DNA of 64,000 nucleotides from Caulochytrium protostelioides (taxonomy: Eukaryota > Chytridiomycota > Caulochytriomycetes > Caulochytriales > Caulochytriaceae): the NCBI GenBank assembly GCA_003615045.1, contig ML014118.1, positions 186,001 through 250,000 of the forward strand, given 5' to 3'. The notes beneath the pieces are model-generated. The model ran no database searches and was not told the origin of the DNA. It was given only the letters and a program-made list of their open reading frames with translations. Made by a program: the position numbers and the translations under genes. Positions 37,451 through 45,498 of the stretch are shown here, in pieces. The first letter of the stretch is position 1. Each line of letters begins with the position of its first letter.

Positions 37451-38974
37451 TCAGGGCGCCGTGTTGATGGCGACAACGGCCCAGTAGAAGACGGTCTGGA
37501 TATCCTGGTCGGCGTTAATGACCTCGACGCGGCCCTGCTGCTGGTAGTGCTGGATGACGGGCAGGCTGACCTCGCGGAAGGTGACGAGGCGCTTCTTGAT
37601 GGACTCGAGGTTGTCGTCGGCGCGGCCGGAGGTCTCGCCGCGCTTCAGCAGGCGCTGCACGATGATGTCGTCGGGGACGTCAAAGACGAGCACGCGCTTG
37701 CACTGGCCGATCTCGACGTCGAGGCGGGCGGCCTGCGCCGCGGTGCGCGGGAAGCCGTCGAGCAGAAACCCGCGGGCACGCCGGTGCGAGCGGATCGCCT
37801 TCTGGATGAGCCCGATGGTCACGTCGTCATCAATCATGCGGCCCTCACGCATCTGCTCGTCAAGCTGGCGGCCGAGCGCCGAGCCGCTCTGGACCTCGGC
37901 ACGCAGCAGGTCGCCGGACGAGATGTGGATGTAGTCGAAGTGCTTGACGAGGCGCTCGGCCTGCACGCCCTTGCCGACGCCGGGCGCGCCCAGCAGGCAG
38001 AAGATGGGCGGCGTGGGCCCCGCAAAGACCTGGCGGCACTGCGCGTACACGGCCTGCAGCGAGCCCTCGGAGGAGACCTCGTGACACTTGCCGAGGCGCT
38101 TGTAGTGGTCGATGACGGCCATCGACTGGTTCTGGAACGTGTCGAACCGCTTCTTGATCGTCGCGAGGTTGTCGTCGGCACGGCCGGACGTCTCGCCGCG
38201 CTTCAGCAGGCGCTTCTCGAGCGTCTCCATCGTCGCCGACAGGTACAGCACCTGGTCGCAGGGCCGGATGGCGGCCTCGAACGCCGTCGCCTGGTGCAGC
38301 ACGCGCGGGAAGCCGTCCACGAGGAAGCTGGGCGGCGACTGCTTTGCGCGCGCGGCCGCGTCCGCACGCTGGACCATCGCCTCCTGCAGCAGGTCGAGCG
38401 AGATCTCGGTCGGCACAATCTTGCCCTCCTTCATCATCTGGTCGATCATGACACCATGCTCGGTCTGGCGGGCGACCGCGTCGCGCAGCAGGTCGCCGAC
38501 CGACAGGTGTACGAGCCCGAACTCCTCGACGAGCAGCGCCGCCTGCGTGCCCTTGCCGCTGCCGGGGCCGCCGAGCAGAAACGTGATCGTGCAGTCCTTC
38601 AGCTTCGCCTGGTTCGCGTCGTTCGCGCCGGGCGTCGCCGCCACGTGCGTCGCGCTGCGCGCCGTCGGCGCGCCGCCGTGGCCGTGGCCGTGACCGTGGC
38701 CGCCCACGGACGGCGCGTCGATCCGCGACGGCTGCGTCGACGCGCACTGCACGCCCTTGTCCGACGTCTCGGGGCGCCGCAGCTCGGTCACGTTAATGTT
38801 GACGATGGGCGGCGCGGCCTGCACCACGGTGGGCTCGACGCGGCCGTGGTGCGGTTGGAAGCACCCGCCGCAGCCCAGGAAGTCCCACAGGGTCTGGCGG
38901 TGCGGCGGCGACGGCGGCGGCGGCAGCGCCCCGGCGACGCCGGGGCCCGAGCCTTGGCTGGTATACTGGGTCAT
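37451..38974 (-). CDS. Two-domain adenylate kinase / UMP-CMP-kinase-type nucleoside monophosphate kinase
   Basis: The product (507 residues) has two complete short-LID kinase domains that transfer phosphate between nucleoside mono- and triphosphates. Domain 1: P-loop GGPGSGKGTQ at 135-144, SVGDLLRDAV at 158-167, DGFPR at 220-224 and LLKRGETSGRADDN at 256-269. Domain 2: P-loop GAPGVGKGVQ at 329-338, SSGDLLRAEV, DGFPR at 406-410 and LLKRGETSGRADDN at 442-455. Both keep the residues expected for catalysis. The layout resembles animal AK5. The N-terminal 120 residues are not kinase: a Pro-rich start, a cysteine cluster LGCGGCFQ (33-40, possibly lipidated) and a His-Gly run (91-100). The ATG at 38974 is the first methionine in frame. 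Substrate choice between AMP, UMP and CMP cannot be decided from sequence alone. Confidence 0.94.
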   Translation of the reverse strand: MTQYTSQGSGPGVAGALPPPPSPPHRQTLWDFLGCGGCFQPHHGRVEPTVVQAAPPIVNINVTELRRPETSDKGVQCASTQPSRIDAPSVGGHGHGHGHGGAPTARSATHVAATPGANDANQAKLKDCTITFLLGGPGSGKGTQAALLVEEFGLVHLSVGDLLRDAVARQTEHGVMIDQMMKEGKIVPTEISLDLLQEAMVQRADAAARAKQSPPSFLVDGFPRVLHQATAFEAAIRPCDQVLYLSATMETLEKRLLKRGETSGRADDNLATIKKRFDTFQNQSMAVIDHYKRLGKCHEVSSEGSLQAVYAQCRQVFAGPTPPIFCLLGAPGVGKGVQAERLVKHFDYIHISSGDLLRAEVQSGSALGRQLDEQMREGRMIDDDVTIGLIQKAIRSHRRARGFLLDGFPRTAAQAARLDVEIGQCKRVLVFDVPDDIIVQRLLKRGETSGRADDNLESIKKRLVTFREVSLPVIQHYQQQGRVEVINADQDIQTVFYWAVVAINTAP

Positions 38975-40680
38975 TGTGGCAGGTGCGGTCACAGGAGCAC
39001 CCGGGAGGGACGATCGACCAGGCCGATCCTTGAATGCGATGCTACCAATGGGTGGAGCAAGTCAAGCGCGTTCCCTGGAAAAACGGCGTGGCAGCGACAC
39101 GGTATACCCGGCGACGGTATCCCCGATACCCGCACGGGGTTAGTCAGAAGCAATCCAAACGAGACGATCGGACGTGCGGCGCGCTGTTCAAGATCACGGC
39201 ATCGGGTCGGACCTTCAAGCGTCGGCCAAGGACACCGTTTCCCCTCGTCCGGGAAGCCCATGACACCGGGTCGATGCCGCATCGGCCCGACCGCAATTGA
39301 CCCGCCGCGCCGCGGCTCGGCGTTTCGAACTCCGCAATGTCGCGGCAACCCCCGCTCGAGCTCCTCATATAGCGGATGCCGGCCCCCGCCAGCGCTGAGG
39401 CCGATGCCAGCTCCGGCTCCGGCGGCTCCGACGCCGTCCACGCTGCGATGCGATGCGATGCGATGCGTTGCGTTGCGTTGCGTTGCGTTGCGTTGCGTTG
39501 CGTTGCGTTGCGCTGCGTTGCGAGTCGCTCGCCGCCAACCGCCTTCGCCCGCGTCAGGGAAAAGCGAAAAAAAAGGGTTTGCGACGCGATATTTTCCGCT
39601 TCTGCATTATCGGCATCTGGCTCCGATGAGGCTCGGACGGCCGCCCAGTTTCTGCGGCGCCGTGCATACGCGTCGATGTCGGCGTCGATGCCGGCGTCCG
39701 CGTGAAGGGTGCTTGCCGTCGCTGTCGCTCACGACACCGGCAGCGGCGTGGAGGGCGCCGGAAACGGCGAGAGGAAGGAAAAACTGAGCGGCGCGTCGTC
39801 CCATGAAATCAACGAAGCCTCGATGCCGGAGGCACCTGCGCAGGCATCGTCCGCAGTCCGCATCAGTCGCAGAAGCGGCGCAAGGATGGCCATGATGCAG
39901 CCACCGGCGGCCGGCGGACTAGGGCCTGCGGTTGCCTGAGCACGCCCGCGATGGGCGATGGACGGGTGCATGGCGGCGCGTGGCGCAGTTGCTCAGCCGC
40001 TGGCGCGATCGTCCGCAGCGCCGCGGGGTCGCCATGGAAGGCCCGGCAACAGGCCTGCCTCCGGACCAGAAGACAGGCGCCCCATACTCCGGCCGGTCTA
40101 CCGACAGGCCACCGTCAGCACGTGTCCAAGCGCGGCGTTATCCCCTGCTGATGCATCTGCCGCCGCAGGTGCCGATGCCCCTGTCGACGCCTTTCCGCAT
40201 CATGGCCGAGTTCGAGAGCGACGACGATCCTTCCCGCTCGCGGACTCGGAAGCCGCCGGCCGCCATGATCCAAGAGCAGCACAGAACAGACTAAAAAGAC
40301 AAAAAAAAAAAAGGAAATACATGTACACAACAGGAACATAGAAGGCAGGCGACAACGAGACCAGGCCGGCCGGCAGCAACAAAGGTCGTGTCACGCGGTA
40401 CGCATCACACGACGGGAATCAAAAAAAGGGACCCCTCGCGGCTCTCCCCCCCGCAGCGACGGCCAACAGGAGAGGACGCTGGGAGGGAGCAGGGGGCGAC
40501 GGCGAGAAGGAAGGCCGAATGCACGGGGGCGCACAGCGTTCCGCATGCATTCAGTAGCCCGACTCGCCAATGTAGTCTAAAGCCGATCATGACGCGAGCA
40601 TGACCGAACAGCAATAGCAACAACAACAGAAAAAGAATCATCATGGTCACGGGTGAGTCTGCTGCTCATACAGGTCATGG
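38975..40680. other. 1.7-kb intergenic region upstream of the adenylate kinase gene
   Basis: This stretch lies between two minus-strand genes. It holds the pentanucleotide array at 39444-39523, an A12 run at 40301-40312, and short frames of unclear meaning. One of these is a 30-codon plus-strand frame at 40202-40294 with an acidic start (MAEFESDDD) and no known match. No recognisable gene or RNA. Confidence 0.5.
39444..39523. repeat. Pentanucleotide TGCGA/TGCGT array
   Basis: Sixteen contiguous 5-bp units: four TGCGA, nine TGCGT, one TGCGC, one TGCGT and one TGCGA. The units are sorted in blocks, as expected from slippage within a variant. The 5-bp period is incompatible with a coding role. 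Confidence 0.93.
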
Positions 40681-42754
40681 CTACCGGCGCCCATGTCCGC
40701 CGACGGGCATGGGAAATGCTGACTTACCGCCCTCGTTCATGGTATCAAAGGCCCCGAGCGTCTCGGAAAAGAAGTCGGAGGTGCGGCGCTGGATGCCCGC
40801 CGCCTTGCCGGCCGTCCCGGCGGTCGTGTGGCTGCGTCCCACGACGCCGCTGCCGCTCGTCAGGCCGAGCGTCGCCAGGCCCGTCGGCGCGCCGCTCCGC
40901 GCCGACGGCGCGCCGCCGTGGTGGGGGCCCAGCTTCGGCGGCAGCCGCGGGTGGCCCGCGACGCCGATGTGCGGGCCGGCGTTCGCGAACCGGTTCGTCA
41001 GCTCGGCAACGCCGCCGCCGCCGCCGGTGGCGCCCGTCGTGATCGCGAGACCCGACCCAGGCGCCGCGATGCCGGCCGGACCGCCGCTGCGGGCGTCCGC
41101 CGCTGCACCGCTGTAGGCGTGGGTCGCGGGAGCGCTGACGCCGCTGACGCTGCCGCCGTCGGCCGCGGGCGCGATGATCTCGGCGACGACAGCCGGCGGG
41201 TGGTGGTGGTGGTGGGTATGGTGGAGGACGCGCGGCCCGCCAACAGGCGCGAGCGAGTCGACCTCGACGGCGATCTTGCCCGTGACCTGGAGGTCGAGGT
41301 TGACGTCGAGGCCTTCGCGGGTCTGCTTGAAGTCGTGCAGCGCCGCGCGGTAGTCCTGGTGGCGGCCCCAAATAAACAGGAACTGGGTGGGATCGCCCTC
41401 CTGGACGTAGTCGCAGAAGCGCTCGAGGCGGTTGATTTCGCCCAGCTGGCGAAGGTACTCGATCTCGTCGCCCTGGAGCGTCGTAATCTTGGCGTGCACG
41501 TGACGCTTCAGCTGCGTCGAGGCCTCGCGGTACAGCGCGTCGATCTGCTGCTGCAGGCGGCCCGCAAGATCCGTCACCGCCTGGGCGCGGCTCGAGATCG
41601 CCGACAGCTGCGACGTGATCGTGGCTCGGCGGCTCTGGAAGATCGGGTCCGGCAGGGCCGCTTCCTTCATGACGCTGGCGTGGGCCTCCGCCACGCTGAC
41701 GAGGGGGTGCTTGGCAGCATCGCCGGTCGCGTGGTTGCCGACCATTTTGCAGTACACGCAGACGGGCACCGCGCACTGCGAGCAGAAGAACTCAATGGTC
41801 TTCTCGGGGTGCAGGCGGCACCGTCCCAGCAGGTCTACGCCCTGGCCGATGGGGTGGCGCACGTGGCGGCTCGCCAGCTTCGAGGCGTGCAGCTGGGCAT
41901 CGCACGAGCCACACAGGTTCGCCGAGTCGGCGTGGCAGTAGATGGTCGCGAGCTGCTTCTCACAGTTGTCGCAGGATGCTTTCTCGCGCGACTTTTGCTC
42001 GACGAGCGGGTTGTATTCATACTGCACGAGGTACAGCGGCAGGATCTGGGCGGCGTTCTGGATGTAGTACTCATGGTGGTAGACGTCGCCGCTGGGCGCG
42101 TCCTTGCGACCCGCTTTGCGCACGTAGAACGATTTGTAGCCTTCCGGCAGCACAGCTTTGCCGAGTTGCTCCTCATCCACGGGCCACGAGCGGCCAACGC
42201 CGATTTTGCACATAATGGCCCGTTGGATGGGGTGGGTCTCGCGGTCTAATAACATCGCATCATGTAACCATTGGATGATGCGAGCATTTGATGATGCAAT
42301 GGTGCGATCACCGAATCATGCAAAAAGAACAAACAGCCATTCGTCGACGCCAATCATGCCATGTCAGGAGGTCAGTATCCCATGCTCGAGTGGTTGTGGA
42401 CGACTTTGAATCAGCTTGCTGGATGAGGTCAGGATGCATCATACCTTTCACGCTGGGCAGATCGCCCACGACAAACTTGCGGCCGGGCGCATGGGCGCCG
42501 AACTGGAACCCGCGCTTCACGACGTCCTCCTCGGTGTTGCCCGCCGTCAGCGTGGCGACATCGACCCAGGCTGTGACGACCAGGTCACCCTGGGTCTGGT
42601 TATCGAACTGGAGCTGCGTGTTCGGGTTGGCCAGCGACTGGGCGCCCGTAACGCGCGCCGTCGTTGCATGCAGCGCCAGCTGCAGTCCGTACTCCAGGTG
42701 CGCCATCTCTTTCGAGTTGAGCGGCACTGCCGTCTTGTGCGTGTCCGAGGCCAT
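40681..42754 (-). CDS. B-box zinc-finger protein with N-terminal PARP-like region (two exons)
   Basis: Exon 1 is 42754-42445 and exon 2 is 42245-40681. Splicing of the 199-bp intron gives 624 residues. Residues 60-185 resemble the second half of the ADP-ribosyltransferase fold. The run AIMCKIGVGRSW is followed by LPEGYKSFYV, then YHHEYYIQNAAQILPLYLVQ, aligning with the PARP1 strand that carries the catalytic Glu (Glu162 here). The His and Tyr of the PARP triad are not evident, so activity is doubtful. B-box 1 spans about 195-237 (CDNC..CHAD..CGSC..H) and B-box 2 about 246-285 (CRLH..CSQC..CVYC..H). A coiled coil follows at about 300-390, then an Ala/Gly/His-rich tail. The architecture resembles TRIM proteins without a RING. 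Function unknown; the PARP relation is my inference. Confidence 0.78.
42246..42444 (-). other. Spliceosomal intron of the B-box/PARP-like gene
   Basis: On the minus strand the intron begins GTATGA and ends TTATTAG. It interrupts a codon after its first base (phase 1); joining restores GAC (Asp104). Exon 1 read through the junction reaches an in-frame stop at 42308, so splicing is required. A 9-bp inverted repeat lies eight bases upstream of the acceptor. Confidence 0.85.
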
Positions 42755-44127
42755 CGTGGTCGCGCGGCCGGAGGGGGGTGATGCTGCGATCCGTGGAACA
42801 CCAGGAGCCGCAAGGGCAACTAATGAGTCTGCTTCGGGTATGAATAATGGAAGGAGGTGGGGTATCGGTGAAGCGAGGACGGTCTAACAAAGCTCAGCAA
42901 CTTGCCGCCTCTCTCTCACATACACTCCTTCTCTTCATGTTCGCCGATGCTTTGCACTTTCACGATCACCCTCATGGTTTCAAGCGTGATGAGAACGTTA
43001 TCGACCAAATAAGAACCTCGAAGCTGCCCGAATCGAACAAGCGGTCGCGTGCCAAGAGCAGGGGCTCGACAGGGCCGCTTTCCGCACCCAGGGCCGCCGT
43101 CGCCGTCTCGCGGCTTCCACGTTCGCTTCGTGTCCGCCGATTCTGCCGCCTCGGATCGGACCAGATGGGCCACCTCTGGGACGCCGGCCCCGGCCGCCGT
43201 CTGCGCCGGCCATGCCCCGAATCCCCGGCGATCTCTGTTTGGGACCGCGCGTCTCTTGGCCCGGCGTCGGAGTTTCATCCGTCGGGGGGGTGATGGGTGT
43301 CCGCCAGGCTCCGCAGATCGGCGCTGACCTTTGGCCCGCCCGCAGCCCGTTGTTCCCGGCGCGCGCGGGAGCCTTCACGGTCGCCTTCGCGGTCGCCGGC
43401 GCGTGCCGGCTGCGGCGGGCACGCGGGTGTGGTCCCCGCGGCGGCGCCTGAAATCGCTTGGTTGCGCAAAACGGCGCGACGGCATCCGCCCGACAGCATC
43501 GTTCTAGATGCCCAGCAGGGTGTCGCGTTCGATCAACGATCCTGCCTGGATGCCGTGGCGAGTATACTTACGTATGCCGTGAATTCGGTCGATGTGGCTT
43601 CGCTCGTGCCAACGTGCTCTGCGCCCGTGCCACCCTGCTCTCGCATGGTGGATGAGCCCGTGGTGGCCAGGGTCCACCAACATGTGGCGCGGCGGGGGGG
43701 CTTTTCGCCCGAGGAAGGACGTACCCCAGTGACTGTGCGGGATGCAGCCCGAGTGCATGATAAGCTTATCGTCGTCAGTGATGGGCGAGCCAATAGATGA
43801 CATGGTCACGGTCCACTCCCATCGGGAAAACTCCGCTCTACCTCGCTTGGCTCGACAAGATCATGGGCGTCGGTGGTCATCCTTGAATTGTTTCAGCGGT
43901 CGATGTCATGAGAGGGGATGATCGTTGCGGATGGAAGCATATAATGGCGCCGTCACATGGTCACAATCGCAGCCCCTTTGCTTGGCAAGATCCTGACCGG
44001 TTGTCGCGATCATCATCGCGATCATGCTGCACTCGGCATCCTCAACTCCGCCGATTTCAACAATATAGAATTACGATCGCCACGTTTTTCTAACACAATT
44101 TCGTCCATCGCGGTCAAGTCGCCCATC
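42755..44127. promoter_or_regulatory. Divergent region, B-box gene / OTC gene
   Basis: A 1.37-kb interval with the promoters of two divergent genes. An ATG at 43957, in frame with OTC, extends its N terminus by 57 codons without conserved features. The region near 43990-44010 has overlapping GATCAT/CGATCATG words. No gene is recognised. Confidence 0.5.
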
Positions 44128-45420
44128 ATGACTCTAGTCGGGCTGACGCGTGCCTGGCAACGCGCCGTGGCCTCACCAGCCGCCGGACATTCCCTTTACG
44201 CGCCCGCCGTGCTCTCGCCACGACATGCCGTCGTGGCTCAGGGTCGCCCGGCAATGGCGGCCGCGATGCGCGCTGGCGCCCGCCGCGGCTTCCGCACCGC
44301 GATGCCGTCGTCCACGCTGTCGAAGTCTGCGGCCCTGGACCTGAAGCCCCGGCCGGCCATACCGATGCTGCAGACTCCGGCGCCGCGGCATCTGCTGAGT
44401 CTGGCGGACGTGCCTGCCGCGGCGCTGATCGAGCTGGTGCAGCTGTCGCTGTGGTTCAAGCACCAGGTCGTGAGCCACCCGACGACGCCGCCCCCGCTGG
44501 CGACGATCGACCGCCTGCGGGGCCGCACGCTCGCGCTGCTGTTCACTAAGAAATCGACGCGCACGCGGCTTTCGGCCGAGACGGCGTGGGCGAAGCTTGG
44601 CGGCGCGCATACCGTCTTCCTCGGCAGCAACGACATCCATTTGGGGAAGGGCGAGTCGCTGCACGATACGGCGGTCGTGCTCGGGTCAATGGTGGACGCC
44701 TTGCTAGCGCGCGTGCATGCCCACGCCGATCTCGAGACGCTCGCGGCGCAGATGCCGCCGCACGTGCCTGTCATCAACGCGCTCTCGGACCGCTTCCACC
44801 CCTTGCAGGCCCTCGCGGACCTCGCGACGCTGGTAGAGATGCGCGGCTGCTCGCCGGCGCAGCGGCCGGGCGCGGACGCGTTCGTGCTGCCGTCCGTCGA
44901 CGCGATCGCCGCCGTCTTTGACGGCCTCCAGGTCGCCTGGGTCGGCGACGCCAACAACGTCGTCAACTCGCTCGCTCTCGCGCTGCCGCGCCTCGGCGCC
45001 GGCGTGCGCATCGCCACGCCGCGGGGCATCGAAATGGACGCGGATGTGCTCGATCGACTGCGCCACGTGGACGCCGTGGGTGGTCATGCAGGCGCCGCGC
45101 TGCGCGCCCGTGTGGTCGAGAGCCACTCGCCGCAGGAAGCCGTGAGCGGCGCCGACGTCGTGGTGACGGACACGTGGACGTCCATGGGCCATGAGGACGG
45201 CGCGGACGAAGCGCGGTTCGCCGGGTTCACGGTCGATGCCGATCTCATGGCGCACGCGAATCCCGACGCCGGGTTCCTCCACTGCTTACCGCGCAAGGGT
45301 GCCGAAGTCTCGGACGCCGTCTTTTACGGCCCGCAGAGCTGGGTCTGGACCGAGGCGCAGTACCGCCAGTTCACCAAGATGGCCGTGTTTACCTGGCTGA
45401 TGGGCATTGGCCGTCCCTAA
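44128..45420 (+). CDS. ARG3: Ornithine carbamoyltransferase, mitochondrial
   Basis: The enzyme makes citrulline from ornithine and carbamoyl phosphate in arginine biosynthesis. From the ATG at 44128 the product has 430 residues. The first 65 are rich in Ala, Arg and Ser with almost no acids, a typical mitochondrial presequence. The catalytic core has the carbamoyl-phosphate loop KKSTRTR (141-147), HPLQALAD (224-231), the ornithine loop DTWTSMG, and HCLPRKG (385-391) with its catalytic Cys. The length fits the precursor of fungal and animal enzymes. The ATG at 43957 would add an AT-rich, unconserved stretch, so the downstream one is preferred. It converges with the next gene, 78 bp between stops. 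Confidence 0.97.
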   Translation: MTLVGLTRAWQRAVASPAAGHSLYAPAVLSPRHAVVAQGRPAMAAAMRAGARRGFRTAMPSSTLSKSAALDLKPRPAIPMLQTPAPRHLLSLADVPAAALIELVQLSLWFKHQVVSHPTTPPPLATIDRLRGRTLALLFTKKSTRTRLSAETAWAKLGGAHTVFLGSNDIHLGKGESLHDTAVVLGSMVDALLARVHAHADLETLAAQMPPHVPVINALSDRFHPLQALADLATLVEMRGCSPAQRPGADAFVLPSVDAIAAVFDGLQVAWVGDANNVVNSLALALPRLGAGVRIATPRGIEMDADVLDRLRHVDAVGGHAGAALRARVVESHSPQEAVSGADVVVTDTWTSMGHEDGADEARFAGFTVDADLMAHANPDAGFLHCLPRKGAEVSDAVFYGPQSWVWTEAQYRQFTKMAVFTWLMGIGRP

Positions 45421-45498
45421 CGATGCACCAAACAAGCGGCAATAGAATGGAATTGGGTATGAGTGCAAGATGAGTATAAGTACAAAACAAGTGTAGCT

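Noticed and set aside
39290-39400. B-box-like GAGTTCGAAAC on the minus strand
   Set aside because: The T stem has a mismatch and no matching 5' acceptor strand exists upstream.
39444-39523. Pentamer array as a telomere-like or centromeric repeat
   Set aside because: It is only 80 bp, internal, flanked by genes and unlike known fungal telomere units.
43025-43140. tRNA-like B box (GTTCGATTC) with a pairable T stem on the minus strand
   Set aside because: An acceptor match exists only about 110 bases away, with a mismatch, and there is no A box or D arm; not a credible tRNA gene.
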